From positions 992,001 to 1,056,000 of the forward strand of contig NZ_LR962863.1 of the NCBI RefSeq assembly GCF_900458895.1: 64,000 bases of DNA, given 5' to 3'. The translations under genes and the position numbers were made by a program. The notes beneath the pieces were generated by a model. The model saw nothing but the letters and a program-made list of their open reading frames with translations, was not told the DNA's origin and did no database searches. This stretch comes from Staphylococcus schleiferi (GTDB taxonomy: Bacteria; Bacillota; Bacilli; Staphylococcales; Staphylococcaceae). Shown one piece after another: positions 28,081 through 38,567 of this stretch. The first letter of the stretch is position 1; every line of letters begins with the position of its first letter.

Positions 28081-29268
28081 ATGGTTAAATTTTTGCATTG
28101 TGCAGATTTACATCTAGATAGCCCTTTTGCATCAAAACGCTATTTAAATCCTACAATATTGAAAGATGTCGAAAATAGCGCTTATGAAAGCTTTAAAAAA
28201 ATTATAGATCTCGCATTACGAGAAGAAGTTGATTTTATGGTGATAAGTGGAGATTTGTTTGATCAGCACAATCGTACGTTAAAAGCTGAAATGTTTTTAA
28301 AAGGACAATTTGAACGCCTGCAAAAAGAACAAATTTTTGTCTATATTGCACATGGAAATCATGATCCACTCTCTGATCAAATCACATCAAAATGGCCTGA
28401 AAATGTCACTGTTTTTTCTAAAGATGTTGAAACTTATCAAGCGATTACAAAATCCGGTGAAAATGTACATTTACATGGCTTTAGTTATGAAAAGAGAGAA
28501 AGCTATGAAAATAAAATCGATCTTTATCCGACGAATGAGGATCGTCAAACAGTACATATCGGTGTGCTTCACGGCACTTATAGTAAAGCGGAGACTGCAC
28601 ATCGCTACACCGAATTTCGTCTAGAAGATTTAAATGCAAAATTGTATCACTATTGGGCGCTTGGCCACATTCATAAAAGACAGCAATTGAGTGATTTGCC
28701 AGAAATTCACTATGCCGGTAATATTCAAGGGCGTCATTTTAAAGAGCAAGGGGAAAAAGGTTGCCTCATCGTTGAGGGAGACCATGTAGCATTGAAAACG
28801 CGCTTTGTTCCGACGCAGTTTATACGTTTCGAAAGTGCGACGATTGAAATTGACTCAGTATCTCAGCAGGCTTTATTTGAAAGAATTCAAGAATTTAAAG
28901 ATAGTGTACGCCATCAAGGTAGAGCATTCTACCGTTTACAGATTAATGTTCACGGAGATGAGCGTATTGACGCGCAAGTTTTAGAGCAAGTAAAAACTTT
29001 AGTTACAGAATATGAAGAAAATGAACGCCATTTTGTGATGATTGATGAATGGATAATCAATTATTTAGAAATCACTCAAACAAGTATTGCGAATGAGTTT
29101 TCTGAAGATTTAATAGCGCAAGATGATGTCTACGAACGTGCATTATCTGAGTTATATATGAACCCTAAGGCCTCAAAATATTTAGATCACTATCAAAAGC
29201 ATGATCGAAAAGCACTGATTGAACGTGCTGAAGCAATTATAGAAGCTGAACTAAAGGAGGGCAATTAA
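28081..29268 (+). CDS. yhaO: YhaO-type metallophosphoesterase (DNA repair exonuclease family)
   Basis: 395 aa. Calcineurin-like phosphoesterase with all metal motifs: FLHCADLHLDSPF, VISGDLFDQHNRT, HGNHDPL, GVLHGTY and ALGHIHKRQ. It is the SbcD/Mre11-like partner of the large SMC-like ATPase encoded next. They would act together on DNA ends. Only 3 bp separate the two genes. ATG follows AAAAAGGAGAATGC. Confidence 0.9.
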   Translation: MVKFLHCADLHLDSPFASKRYLNPTILKDVENSAYESFKKIIDLALREEVDFMVISGDLFDQHNRTLKAEMFLKGQFERLQKEQIFVYIAHGNHDPLSDQITSKWPENVTVFSKDVETYQAITKSGENVHLHGFSYEKRESYENKIDLYPTNEDRQTVHIGVLHGTYSKAETAHRYTEFRLEDLNAKLYHYWALGHIHKRQQLSDLPEIHYAGNIQGRHFKEQGEKGCLIVEGDHVALKTRFVPTQFIRFESATIEIDSVSQQALFERIQEFKDSVRHQGRAFYRLQINVHGDERIDAQVLEQVKTLVTEYEENERHFVMIDEWIINYLEITQTSIANEFSEDLIAQDDVYERALSELYMNPKASKYLDHYQKHDRKALIERAEAIIEAELKEGN

Positions 29269-29271
29269 GCC

Positions 29272-32196
29272 ATGAAGATAAAATCAGTTGAAATTTATGG
29301 TTATGGTCAATTTGTCCAACGTAAAGTTGAATTTAATCCGTTGTTCACAGAAATTTTTGGTGAAAATGAAGCAGGTAAATCAACTTTACAAGCATTCATC
29401 CATTCAATTTTATTTGGGTTTCCAACTAAAAAAGAAAATGAGCCTAGATTAGAACCTCGAATGGGGAACCATTACGGTGGACGTGTTACATTGATTATGG
29501 ATGACGGTTCAGAAGTTGATGTTGAACGTGTCAAAGGAAGTGCTGTAGGAGACGTCAAAGTTTTCATGCCTAATGGTGCAATCAAAGACGAAAGCTGGTT
29601 AAAGCAGCAACTCAATTTTATCAATAAGCGCACATATCAAGAAATTTTCTCCTTTAGTGTTTTAGGATTGCAAGATATCCATAAACATATGAGTGAGCAA
29701 CAATTGCAAAATTTCTTAATGCAAGCGGGCGCACTGGGTTCAACTGAGTTTATTGGAATGCGTGAATTAATTCATCAGAAAAAGCAAGACCTATATAAAA
29801 AGTCGGGACAAAATCCAGAAATTAATCAGCAATTAGAGCAAATTAGAAAATTAGAATTTGATATTAGAGAAGAATCAGCGAAGTTGGAAACGTATCAACG
29901 TCTTACTGAAGAACATGATAAAGCATCAAGACGATTAAAAGCTTTGAAAGAAAACTTGAGTCAACTTACGGCACTCTTTGAAGAAAAACAAAAAGAAGTT
30001 GCATTAATTGATCAGGTCCAAGAATGGAAAGGGTTAGAAGCGGATTTAAATATTGAACCGTTAGAATTTCCAGAGCAAGGAATTGATCGCTATGAAGCAG
30101 CGAAAATTCAGGTTCAGCATCTTGAAAGAGACATCGGTTTAAGAGATGAAAAGAAAAGTCAACTTGAAAAAGAAAACGATAAATTATTCGTGCCCGAACA
30201 AGATTTATATCAAAATTTTGAATGGGTATCAAAACAAGAAGATACGATTAAGCAAAAAGCGCTTGATTTGAAACAAACCGATCGTGAAATTAATAATCAT
30301 CGAATGGATATGTCTGGTCTGCAGTCCAACATAGGTTGGCAAGAAATGCATGAGAATATCGACACTTCAGAAGCACAAAAAAGTTATACCAGTGAAGTGT
30401 TACGAAATAAAAGAGACCAGAGTCAACTGTTACAGCAGTTAAAAAGTAACATTGATGAAAATCAAATCGAATATCAGTCATATGAAGATGAAATTGAACA
30501 GCTAGAAGAACAGCTTGTGAGTGATGAAAACTTTGAAAAGAAAAAGATTTATGATCATCGCCTGTTAGAATTAAGTGAAAAGCGTAATTTATTTTCGAAG
30601 ATGAAAGAAGCATTCGAAGTCGAACAACAACAAAAAGATAAAAAGCAAAAAAATATGAGTATTGCATCCATGATTCTTGCACTGATCTCTATAGGATTCG
30701 CAATCTTTATGTTTCTCTCTCAAGCACTCGTACCGGCTGTAGTTTTAGCAGTACTAGGTGTGATATTTATCGTCGCAATTTTTATGTTCCGTTCTAAACC
30801 TGTGGGTCATAATGAGAAGTTTTCACAGGAAATTACACAATTAGAACATGAAGTACAACAACTAGAAGATAATTATGAATTAGATTTCGACTTGTCGACA
30901 CAATATCAATTACGTGATCAAATTACTCAAAGAAAGCAACAACTTGCAATTCTTAAAACGAAAAAAGATCATTTGAATATTCAAAACGAGCAAGCACAAA
31001 CTGATTATGAAAAGTCATCTCAAAGCATATCAGAACTGAAAACGCATTTACATGTATCTCAAAATTTATCTGATGATTTATTATTAAATGCGATTGAAAC
31101 AATTCAAAAATTGAAAGAGCATGCACAGCATTTAAGTACGTTATCTGCGACAAAAGCCCAATTACATGATGAATTAGAGGCGTTTTATGATGAAGCAAAA
31201 TCAAAAATTGAATCAGCTTTATCACAATTTGACCGTCAGACATTATTTCATGATGTCCGAGAATGGTTGAAAAATGCAAATCAAGATATGACAAGACATT
31301 CACATAATTTAGAACAAATTTCGCTTATCGATAACGAAATTAAACATTTGAATCAACGCTTAAAAGATAATCAAGGTGTTATTCATAATTTGTTTGGCGC
31401 AATTGGTGCATTAGATGAGGAAAGTTATTACAGACACCATGATCGTTATCAAACTTATCATAAACGATTATCGCGCTTTAATGACTTAACACATTTCCTT
31501 GAAAATCAAGATTATAGTTATGAAAAAAGTTCTAAATTAAGCGAAAAAACGACAGCACAACTTGATGCTGAATATCAAAAATTATCTGAGCAAATTGATG
31601 ACTATAATGAAAGATATCTCACTATACAAAGTGAAGTGAGTGATTTATCTGCACAAATCAATCATATGGAAACAGATGATACATTGCGTCATTTACGCCA
31701 TCAATATGAGCTCTCGAAAAATCAACTTAATGCTGCGGCAGATGATTGGGCAGCGTTAAGTTATCTCGAAGCACTTGTTGATGAACACATTAAACAAATT
31801 AAAGATAAACGATTACCACAAGTTGTTCATGTGGCAACGAATATTTATTCAGAACTAACAGACGGCCAATATGTTCAAGTTACATACGAAAATGAACAAG
31901 TAATGGTGCGTCATCGAGATGGTCAAATGTACCATCCAATTGAGTTAAGTCAATCTACAAAAGAGTTGTTATATATAGCACTTCGACTTAGTCTGATTAA
32001 AATATTAAAACCTTATTATTCATTGCCGATTATTATTGACGATGCATTTGTGCATTTTGATGCAGAGCGTCGTTCAAGAATGATGAAATATTTAAGAGGC
32101 ATGTCTGAAGAATTCCAAATTCTCTATTTTACATGTTTACGTGACTCAAATATACCAACTAAACAACTTGTAACATTAAAAAAGATAGAAACATAG
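29272..32196 (+). CDS. yhaN: YhaN-type SMC/Rad50-like ATPase with central membrane segment
   Basis: 974 aa. Walker A FGENEAGKSTLQAF near residue 32 and Walker B LPIIIDDAFVHFDAE near residue 925 are split by long coiled coils (rich in Glu, Gln, Lys). A pair of hydrophobic helices sits at about 462-508 (IASMILALISIGFAIFMFL…), typical of YhaN but not of SbcC or Rad50. Forms the ATPase side of the YhaO-YhaN pair. The downstream yhaM gene is 18 bp away, making a yhaONM operon. Confidence 0.9.
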   Translation: MKIKSVEIYGYGQFVQRKVEFNPLFTEIFGENEAGKSTLQAFIHSILFGFPTKKENEPRLEPRMGNHYGGRVTLIMDDGSEVDVERVKGSAVGDVKVFMPNGAIKDESWLKQQLNFINKRTYQEIFSFSVLGLQDIHKHMSEQQLQNFLMQAGALGSTEFIGMRELIHQKKQDLYKKSGQNPEINQQLEQIRKLEFDIREESAKLETYQRLTEEHDKASRRLKALKENLSQLTALFEEKQKEVALIDQVQEWKGLEADLNIEPLEFPEQGIDRYEAAKIQVQHLERDIGLRDEKKSQLEKENDKLFVPEQDLYQNFEWVSKQEDTIKQKALDLKQTDREINNHRMDMSGLQSNIGWQEMHENIDTSEAQKSYTSEVLRNKRDQSQLLQQLKSNIDENQIEYQSYEDEIEQLEEQLVSDENFEKKKIYDHRLLELSEKRNLFSKMKEAFEVEQQQKDKKQKNMSIASMILALISIGFAIFMFLSQALVPAVVLAVLGVIFIVAIFMFRSKPVGHNEKFSQEITQLEHEVQQLEDNYELDFDLSTQYQLRDQITQRKQQLAILKTKKDHLNIQNEQAQTDYEKSSQSISELKTHLHVSQNLSDDLLLNAIETIQKLKEHAQHLSTLSATKAQLHDELEAFYDEAKSKIESALSQFDRQTLFHDVREWLKNANQDMTRHSHNLEQISLIDNEIKHLNQRLKDNQGVIHNLFGAIGALDEESYYRHHDRYQTYHKRLSRFNDLTHFLENQDYSYEKSSKLSEKTTAQLDAEYQKLSEQIDDYNERYLTIQSEVSDLSAQINHMETDDTLRHLRHQYELSKNQLNAAADDWAALSYLEALVDEHIKQIKDKRLPQVVHVATNIYSELTDGQYVQVTYENEQVMVRHRDGQMYHPIELSQSTKELLYIALRLSLIKILKPYYSLPIIIDDAFVHFDAERRSRMMKYLRGMSEEFQILYFTCLRDSNIPTKQLVTLKKIET

Positions 32197-32214
32197 AATG
32201 GGAAGGCGTTAAAT

Positions 32215-33156
32215 ATGAGAAATGTTGAAACACTACAACCTGGAGATACGGTCGATCACTTCTTTTTGATTCGCCGTGCAACTCAAGGGGTTACAGCACA
32301 AGGAAAAGATTACATGACGCTTCACTTACAAGATAAAAGTGGAGAAATAGAAGCGAAATTATGGACGGTGTCTAAAGAGGACATTCCATTACTTCAACCT
32401 GAACGTATCATTCACGTTAAAGGTGATATCATCAATTATCGTGGACGTAAACAAATGAAGGTGAACCAGTTTCGTTTAGCTACTGACCAAGATGGCATGC
32501 GTACTCAAGATTTTATAGATGGTGCACCCATGTCTCCAGAAGAAATCAAAGATGCGATGCAAGAATATATTTTTGAAATAGAAAATGCACCACTTCAAAG
32601 AGTAACAAGATATTTGTTGAACAAATATGAAGATCGTTATTTTGTTTATCCAGCAGCAAGTTCACACCATCATAATTTTGTTAGTGGACTAAGTTATCAT
32701 GTATTAACGATGCTTAAAATTGCTAGAAGTTTATGCGATATTTATCCTGAACTAAATCGCAGTTTGTTGTATAGTGGCATTATTCTACATGATATGGGTA
32801 AAGTAAGAGAATTATCTGGTCCTGTTGCTACTTCATATACATTAGAAGGAAATTTACTTGGTCATATCTCTATAGCAAGTGATGATGTGGCGGATGCAGC
32901 AAGAGAGCTAAATGTTGATGGTGAAGAAATATTATTATTACGCCATTTAATTTTAGCGCACCATGGTAAATTAGAGTATGGTTCTCCTAAGTTACCACAA
33001 GTAAAAGAAGCTGAAATTCTTAATTATATTGATAACATTGATGCACGAATGAACATGTTCGATAAAGCTTTTAAAAAGGTTAATAAAGGACAGTTCACAG
33101 AGCGTATTTTTGGATTGGAGAATCGCCAATTTTATAAACCAGAAAAATTGGATTAA
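32215..33156 (+). CDS. yhaM: 3'-5' exoribonuclease YhaM
   Basis: 313 aa. An N-terminal OB-fold (residues about 10-95, [17 protein letters not shown]) is followed by an HD phosphohydrolase domain ([43 protein letters not shown]). It trims RNA and also single-stranded DNA from the 3' end. ATG follows GGGAAGGCG. It ends in a terminator whose T-run was struck by IS copy 3. Confidence 0.93.
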   Translation: MRNVETLQPGDTVDHFFLIRRATQGVTAQGKDYMTLHLQDKSGEIEAKLWTVSKEDIPLLQPERIIHVKGDIINYRGRKQMKVNQFRLATDQDGMRTQDFIDGAPMSPEEIKDAMQEYIFEIENAPLQRVTRYLLNKYEDRYFVYPAASSHHHNFVSGLSYHVLTMLKIARSLCDIYPELNRSLLYSGIILHDMGKVRELSGPVATSYTLEGNLLGHISIASDDVADAARELNVDGEEILLLRHLILAHHGKLEYGSPKLPQVKEAEILNYIDNIDARMNMFDKAFKKVNKGQFTERIFGLENRQFYKPEKLD

Positions 33157-33176
33157 TATGAGCTAAGATGAAGATT

Positions 33177-33211
33177 GAGGTTGGGAATCGTTTCCTAACC
33201 TCTTCTTTTAT
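33177..33211 (+). terminator. terminator after yhaM, IS target
   Basis: GAGGTTGGGA pairs with TCCTAACCTC, then TTCTTTTAT. The duplicated IS target TCTTTTAT is the T-run itself, so the element went into the terminator tail. Confidence 0.85.
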
Positions 33212-33271
33212 GGCTGTACACTTTATATGGTGGTTATGTGTCTATAATAATTAAGTCACAAACTTCCGATT

Positions 33272-33393
33272 GCTTCTTCGAGTCTCGCTTTCCCAGGCGC
33301 CTTACCTCAACTAATTTTGGCTTTTATTGTAGCTCATAAGAAGCCAAAATGGATTTTCGGTTTCGGCTCTATGCCTCGGGAGTCTCGACTCGG
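33272..33393 (-). repeat. structured repeat within IS element A copy 3
   Basis: Same unit as 704-824 and 16164-16283, minus strand, with the ATTTTGGCTT/AAGCCAAAAT hairpin. Confidence 0.6.
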
Positions 33394-33418
33394 TACGCAA
33401 TCTATTTAAGCAATTTCA

Positions 33419-33880
33419 CTATTGAAAAGTGGCATTGCTTACTTTATGAATCACACGTTTTACAGAAGATGCAGAAACGTTACAATCACTTGCGATATCA
33501 GTTTCTGAGCGAACTTGTGTTGCTTTATCTATAATGGCTTTCTGAACATGGTTTGAGATAAAACAGTTATCCTCAACAACATTTGTTTTAGAAGTAAAAG
33601 TCCGACCACAAACCCTACATTTAAAACGTTGTTTTAACAGATTTAAATACACTGCTATCTCTTGGAATCTTAAAAAAGTAATTCGCGATAAACGTTTTCC
33701 GTGTTTGTGTATTCGGTTTGGATTCGTATGATAACAGTGAGGACAAGTCATAGGCTTGTATGAAAGGGTACCAAAGATGACGTTAGATTTCTTACCTCTA
33801 ATAACTACATCTTCTTCAACTTTAGTGATTTTAATATTATTATCTTTAATTTTTAGTAACTTTAATATATCATTACACAT
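33419..33880 (-). pseudogene. truncated ISL3 transposase (element A copy 3)
   Basis: 153 codons, nearly identical to the fragment at 15669-16136, with the same deletion joint (…HKVSNATFQ stop). It keeps the zinc ribbon and DNA-binding part and lacks the catalytic domain. Confidence 0.85.
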
Positions 33881-33993
33881 AGTCGCAATATGTCTCCTTT
33901 ATTTTTGGTTTAGTCACTTAAAATTATAGAGGCATTTGCGCTATTTTTGTACAAAAAAGCAGGATGACTTATGTCATCCCACCATAAAAAATG

Positions 33994-35477
33994 GGTTGTA
34001 TATTTTTAACGGTTGGTGAAATATTCACTGACCGTTATTTTAATTTTTGATATTAAAAAAGCACAAATATCTCTATAATTGTAAGTGACCAAACCAACGA
34101 TTAAGGAGATATTGTGCCTATGTGTAATGATATATCAGAAATGCTTGGAATTAAAGTCAAAAATTTAAAAATCACTCAAAATCTAGGATTAGATGTACAT
34201 AAAAACGTAAAGGCATTATTATACGAAGGCCAATTGACATATCATCCCAGTGCTTGTGCGTGTTGTGGAATTAAAAATGATGCCCATTTAATTATTAAAC
34301 ATGGCTTTCGTAAAACGAAAGTTTATATGGGATTAATTTTTGAAAGACCTGCCTATTTAAAATTGAAGAAACAGCGCTTTTACTGTAAAGCTTGTCAACA
34401 AACCTTTACAGCTCAAACACCCTATATTCAACCCCGATGTACCATCTCAAATGAGGTCAAACGCATGATGACCCGGAAACTATCTAAAGTCATCTCTGAA
34501 AAGGATGTCGCTGAAAGTCTATGTGTATCACCTTCAACTGTCCATCGCCATTTAAAAGAGGTAAGTGATTCGGTGAAGACGCAGGCACATCATGTTTTAC
34601 CGGAGCACTTAGCTTTTGACGAATTCAAATCAACGAAAGATGTCGAAGGTGCGATGAGCTTTATTTACTGTGATAGTGTAACCCATGATATCATCGATAT
34701 TTTACCTGATCGTCGCAAACATAAATTAGAAGCCTATTTTTTAAAGTTCTCTAGAAAGCAACGTGAAAGAGTGAAAACCATCTCTATAGATATGTTTCCA
34801 CCTTATATCGCACTCATTCAAGACTTATTTCCTCATGCGGAGATAATTATGGATCGCTTTCATATCGTGCAGGCTATCAATCGTGAAATCAATCGATGCC
34901 GAGTTCAAGTTATGAATGGTTTTAGGACAAAAGATAGACCTCAATATAATAAATTAAAGCGTTATTGGAAGTTACTATTAAAAGCGCCCTTAGATTTAGA
35001 TCGAATGATATATCAGTCATACGGACTTTTTAAGTCTTGGCAGAGTCAATACAGTTTAGTTCAGTATTTATTGGAGCTTGATGAGAGGCTCAAAGAGACA
35101 TATGAAACGGGGCATCGTCTTTTAAGTGCTCTGAAAGTAAACGATATCCAGCAATTACGCTTCATCTTACAGGATTCAAAAACAAAAGATATTTCACAAG
35201 GACTCAAGCGCGTCATTCAAACATTCATCAAATATTTGCCCTATATCTCAAATACGATGCGTTATCCACATTTAACGAATGGGCCAATTGAGGGCATTAA
35301 TAATAAAATAAAACTGATTAAACGGGTTTCTTATGGTTATAGAAATTTCTGGAATTTTAGGAATCGAATCTTAATCATTTCCAAGGTATTTGTAAGTGAA
35401 TATAAAAAACGCATTAAACAACAAAATAACGTTGCTTAATGCGTTATCGTCTCGCCAACCGACGTTGACAAAGAACC
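33994..35477 (+). mobile_element. ISL3-family element B, complete (1484 bp)
   Basis: Begins GGTTGTATATTTTTAACGG and ends in the complement of GGTTCTTTGTCAACGTCGG, an imperfect inverted repeat. It is flanked by a perfect 8-bp duplication AAAAAATG (33986-33993 and 35478-35485) inside the left terminus of element A copy 3. It carries one intact transposase. Other traces are at 541-643/1464-1490 and 50930-51720. Confidence 0.95.
34114..35439 (+). CDS. tnp: ISL3-family transposase, intact
   Basis: 441 aa, full length. Zinc-ribbon N-terminus (SACACCGIKNDAHLIIKHG; FYCKACQQTF), helix-turn-helix (EKDVAESLCVSPSTVHRHLKE), then the DDE domain with DRRKHKLEAYF, SIDMFPPYIALI, IIMDRFHIVQAINRE and NGPIEGINNKIKLIKRVSYGY. 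It could move element B, and it shares its leader and N-terminal coding start with element A, so it may also act on the defective A copies. GTG 34114 or ATG 34120, after AAGGAGAT. Confidence 0.95.
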   Translation: MPMCNDISEMLGIKVKNLKITQNLGLDVHKNVKALLYEGQLTYHPSACACCGIKNDAHLIIKHGFRKTKVYMGLIFERPAYLKLKKQRFYCKACQQTFTAQTPYIQPRCTISNEVKRMMTRKLSKVISEKDVAESLCVSPSTVHRHLKEVSDSVKTQAHHVLPEHLAFDEFKSTKDVEGAMSFIYCDSVTHDIIDILPDRRKHKLEAYFLKFSRKQRERVKTISIDMFPPYIALIQDLFPHAEIIMDRFHIVQAINREINRCRVQVMNGFRTKDRPQYNKLKRYWKLLLKAPLDLDRMIYQSYGLFKSWQSQYSLVQYLLELDERLKETYETGHRLLSALKVNDIQQLRFILQDSKTKDISQGLKRVIQTFIKYLPYISNTMRYPHLTNGPIEGINNKIKLIKRVSYGYRNFWNFRNRILIISKVFVSEYKKRIKQQNNVA

Positions 35478-35540
35478 AAAAAATGAAGAACCTCTTTTAT
35501 GTTCGTTATGAAGAGGGCATGACATAGCTTCAAATTGGTA

Positions 35541-35587
35541 TAAAAAAGACAACGCCAGCATCGTGAAGTGCTGACGTTGTTTTTGTG
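35541..35587 (-). terminator. terminator for prsA (works on both strands)
   Basis: ACAACGCCAGCA pairs with TGCTGACGTTGT, with A-run and T-run on either side. Confidence 0.85.
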
Positions 35588-35617
35588 TTATATGAGGCTA
35601 AACCAACCGCATATGTA

Positions 35618-36601
35618 TTACATACCTAATTGTTGACCTTGGCCTTGACCCTGCATACCTTGTTGTTGAGAAGATTGTTCTTTTAACGCTTCAGGATTTA
35701 AAATGTTGTCTTCGATTGCTTTTTTAATGTCGCGATCTTTATAATCAACATCGTATTCTTTTAATAAATCTTTATAAGCATTTGTTAAAATTTCTGGGTC
35801 TTTTTGTAGTTTATTTTGAATCAATTTTTCTTTAAGTTTAGATTTTTCTTTGTTAAAATCAGTCGGTTTATCTGCACGAATGATATGGTAACCATAGTCT
35901 GTTTTAACAATATCAGAAATTTCGCCGTCTTTTAATTTAAATAAGGCTTTTTCAAAAGGTTTTACAGTTTGACCTTTAACTACATAACCAAGACTACCAT
36001 TTTTGTCTTTGCTTGAGTCCATAGATTCTTTTTTCGCTAAATCATCGAATGATTTTGGATTTTTATCAATTTCTTTTTTAATTTCTTCAATTTTCTTCTT
36101 AGCATCTTTGTCTGATAAACCTTCTTTATCATCTTTATCTTGTTTTACTTTTATTAAAATATGTGATGCTTTTTTGGTATTATCTTTTATTTCTTTATCA
36201 GAAATTTTTACTTTGTCATTAAGTAATTCTTTTTGATAAGCAATCATTTTACGTTGCTTTTTATATTCATCTAAAGACATACCTTGTTGTTTTAATAAGT
36301 TTTTAAATTGGTCTTTACCGCCATATTTTTCGATTTCTTCATCTGTTTCTTTATCGATTTGTTTATCATCGACTTTTTTACCATATTTTTCTTCTAATAT
36401 TTTATTAAGTAATACTTTAAAAGAGTCACTTGCAATTTGTTCGTTACCAATTTCTTTTAAAACGTCTTGAACTTTAACGTCACCTGCTTTAGATGAGATT
36501 AAAGTTTCTCCTTTTGATGTAGGGGCATCATTTCCACATGCTCCGAGTAATAATGCACTTGCTGTAACAGGAATAACTAATTTTTGTATGCCTTTCTTCA
36601 T
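35618..36601 (-). CDS. prsA: PrsA foldase lipoprotein
   Basis: 327 aa. Lipoprotein signal with lipobox LLGAC, so Cys22 becomes the lipidated N-terminus. The parvulin PPIase domain at about 140-235 ([43 protein letters not shown]) is followed by a helical tail ending in a Gln/Gly-rich stretch. It helps secreted proteins fold outside the membrane, which matters for the toxins encoded in this same window. ATG after AAAGGAGCTC. Confidence 0.96.
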   Translation of the reverse strand: MKKGIQKLVIPVTASALLLGACGNDAPTSKGETLISSKAGDVKVQDVLKEIGNEQIASDSFKVLLNKILEEKYGKKVDDKQIDKETDEEIEKYGGKDQFKNLLKQQGMSLDEYKKQRKMIAYQKELLNDKVKISDKEIKDNTKKASHILIKVKQDKDDKEGLSDKDAKKKIEEIKKEIDKNPKSFDDLAKKESMDSSKDKNGSLGYVVKGQTVKPFEKALFKLKDGEISDIVKTDYGYHIIRADKPTDFNKEKSKLKEKLIQNKLQKDPEILTNAYKDLLKEYDVDYKDRDIKKAIEDNILNPEALKEQSSQQQGMQGQGQGQQLGM

Positions 36602-36840
36602 CTTATGAGCTCCTTTATTTTTAAAATTAACACAAATAATATACCATAATGTCAGGCTCAGACCAACGATGAAGGGTAAATATCAGACTAAAAGATGAGA
36701 AAAAACAAAATATAATGAATTTTTTTATTATAGAATAGAGAAGAATAGGGTAAAAATGTCGTTTTTGGAGTTAATCATATCGTTGCGCAAATGATGCAAT
36801 CGTAAACGCTTATCTTACAAAAAAGCTTTTAAAACAAAGT
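36602..36840. other. prsA promoter region
   Basis: About 240 bp of AT-rich sequence with no ORF lie between prsA and the next terminator. It must hold the prsA promoter; I see no clear operator. Confidence 0.4.
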
Positions 36841-36880
36841 CAAAGCCATCAAATCGATTAACAATTTGATGGCTTTGATG
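36841..36880 (-). terminator. terminator after the DUF3267 gene
   Basis: CAAAGCCATCAAAT pairs with ATTTGATGGCTTTG. On the minus strand a T-rich tail follows. Confidence 0.8.
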
Positions 36881-36904
36881 TTCAGATTGAATGGTTTTAT
36901 ACTT

Positions 36905-37453
36905 TTATGAATGATAATTATGTTCTAATAGTACAAATCCGTTACTATGTTCCTCGACATAATGACCTTGATGCGAAAATAATATCACTTTGAGGTAAAG
37001 AATATCCATTACAGAATAGCCAGCGTTAAGTGCCAGTAAAAACATAAAGTAATGGCCATATTCTGGAAATGCGCGTGCAATTAAGATACAGCTTAACGTA
37101 ATAACGATAAGTGGCATCAATAAGCAAATACAAAAATAGAACTTACGTACCGGTTTATCTAAAAAGATATTATATAAAGGTATCCATGATTTACGAATTA
37201 ACTTATAAGTTTTTAGGTGCTTGAAATAGGGTAACACCATCACAATATGAATCAGTTTATGAAGTGGATATATAAGTAACATTAAGACAATAAACATTAA
37301 AAAATTTTGATCTGTAAAAGGTACATTTGAATAATAATGAAACACTTCAAAACTTATAAAAAAAGTGATAACCACTGTTACAAAACTTATGAAGGCAATT
37401 CTAGGTAAACCAAATCTAGAATGTATATCAATTGAACGCAAACAATTTAACAT
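36905..37453 (-). CDS. DUF3267-type membrane protein
   Basis: 182 aa with four hydrophobic segments. The motif LIYPLHKLIHIVMVLPYF has the Hx3H-like pattern of DUF3267 (putative zincin-like membrane proteins). Similar proteins lie beside hpr and prsA in staphylococci. ATG 37453 is preferred since AGAGGAG precedes it; the ORF extends to 37471 without a site. Function unknown. Confidence 0.75.
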   Translation of the reverse strand: MLNCLRSIDIHSRFGLPRIAFISFVTVVITFFISFEVFHYYSNVPFTDQNFLMFIVLMLLIYPLHKLIHIVMVLPYFKHLKTYKLIRKSWIPLYNIFLDKPVRKFYFCICLLMPLIVITLSCILIARAFPEYGHYFMFLLALNAGYSVMDILYLKVILFSHQGHYVEEHSNGFVLLEHNYHS

Positions 37454-37500
37454 TTGGATACTCCTCTGCATCAGTAATATAAGGTATTATCTACCTGAAT

Positions 37501-38031
37501 TTACTGTTCGTCAAGCAAATTTTTTCGTAAATTTTCTTGACACAAATTAACGTCATCTATGAATTCTTTGCCTTGTAATTTAGACACAAGGTAATGGGCA
37601 TCGCTAAAGTTTGGAAGGTGAAACATTTCATCCTTATATTGTTTAGAGACATTAAAAATATGATTTTTACTTTCATCATATTGATCAAATATCTCTTCAA
37701 CAAGTTGCTTTCCCTTTTCTGTTAACACTATAAAAGTATTTCTTTTGTCACTTGTATCTTTTTTAAGTGAAAGTAATTCTTGTTGTTCTAAACGCTTAGC
37801 AAAATTGAACGCTGTTGAAACATGCATCACGCCATATTTAGAGATGTCAGAAATTGTAGCACGTTCAAATGCATATATTGTCAAAAGAATCAAGTGTTCA
37901 TTCATAGTGATGTCTGACTTCCTCAACCATGCTTGCCAATCGCTTTCTGCATTTTTCCAAAGCACTTTAGAAAGCATCGCGATTTTATGTGTGTAAAGCA
38001 TCCCTTCAATTTGTTGTTGTTTTTGTTTCAT
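37501..38031 (-). CDS. hpr: MarR-family regulator Hpr/ScoC type
   Basis: 176 aa winged-helix regulator (HKIAMLSKVLWKNAESDWQAWL; ISDISKYGVMHVSTAFNFAKRLEQQELL; DKRNTFIVLTEKG). In Bacillus the homologue represses protease, transport and sporulation genes. ATG 38031 follows GAAAGGAGCAAC; the longer reading frame upstream has no site and runs into the next gene's region. Confidence 0.88.
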   Translation of the reverse strand: MKQKQQQIEGMLYTHKIAMLSKVLWKNAESDWQAWLRKSDITMNEHLILLTIYAFERATISDISKYGVMHVSTAFNFAKRLEQQELLSLKKDTSDKRNTFIVLTEKGKQLVEEIFDQYDESKNHIFNVSKQYKDEMFHLPNFSDAHYLVSKLQGKEFIDDVNLCQENLRKNLLDEQ

Positions 38032-38131
38032 GATGAGTTGCTCCTTTCTCAGACTATAAAAAAGCATGATACTTTGAAGTATCATGCCTAAAAATATTAT
38101 ATCGAATAATGAACAATCACACACTAAAAAT

Positions 38132-38488
38132 TTATTTTTTTGTTGGAAAATTTGTAATTTCTTGTCCACGATTTTGTAAATTTTCGATATGTGTTTGGAT
38201 GCGTTTCACGTTAGGGTCAATATCCGCTTGGAATTCACCAATCATCGTTTTTACTTCGTCTCCAATAGAAGAAGCAAAACTTTGGCTTTCAGTTTTTATT
38301 TGTGTCACATAGTTTACGATATCATTGACACTTTGTTTTATTGTATCCACTTCTTGCTCTAATTCAGTTTTAGGGCGTTCAGGTCTAGGATTCGCAATAC
38401 GTGTTTGTCCATCTTTTTTAATCAATGCAACGCCTAATCCTGTTGCGACTCCGGCTACAACACCGAGTGTGATTCGAACGGCTTTCAT
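38132..38488 (-). CDS. YtxH-like protein
   Basis: 118 aa. A Gly-rich membrane segment at 5-24 (ITLGVVAGVATGLGVALIKK) is followed by a helical, coiled-coil tail (LEQEVDTIKQSVNDIVNYVTQIK). This is the YtxH architecture, often linked to stress. It lies between hpr and hit on the same strand. ATG after CGAGGAGGAAAAC. Confidence 0.75.
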   Translation of the reverse strand: MKAVRITLGVVAGVATGLGVALIKKDGQTRIANPRPERPKTELEQEVDTIKQSVNDIVNYVTQIKTESQSFASSIGDEVKTMIGEFQADIDPNVKRIQTHIENLQNRGQEITNFPTKK

Positions 38489-38567
38489 AGTTTTCCTCCT
38501 CGAATGTTTTTCTTATATCTATACCCAATTCTAATGAAATTAAGCGATAGAACGCAAAATATTCATA

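Larger units (their letters stand above)
33212..35492 (-). mobile_element. ISL3-family element A, copy 3, itself split by element B
   Basis: Ends are GGCTGTACACTTTATATGG at the left and TGAAGAACC at the right. It is flanked by a perfect 8-bp duplication TCTTTTAT (33204-33211 and 35493-35500). Without the nested element (33994-35477 plus one target copy) it is 789 bp, with the same internal deletion as copy 2. It is oriented opposite to copy 2. Confidence 0.93.

Noticed and set aside
30290..30682. Long minus-strand reading frame inside yhaN
   Set aside because: Antisense to coiled-coil coding sequence, with no ribosome site and no protein-like motif.
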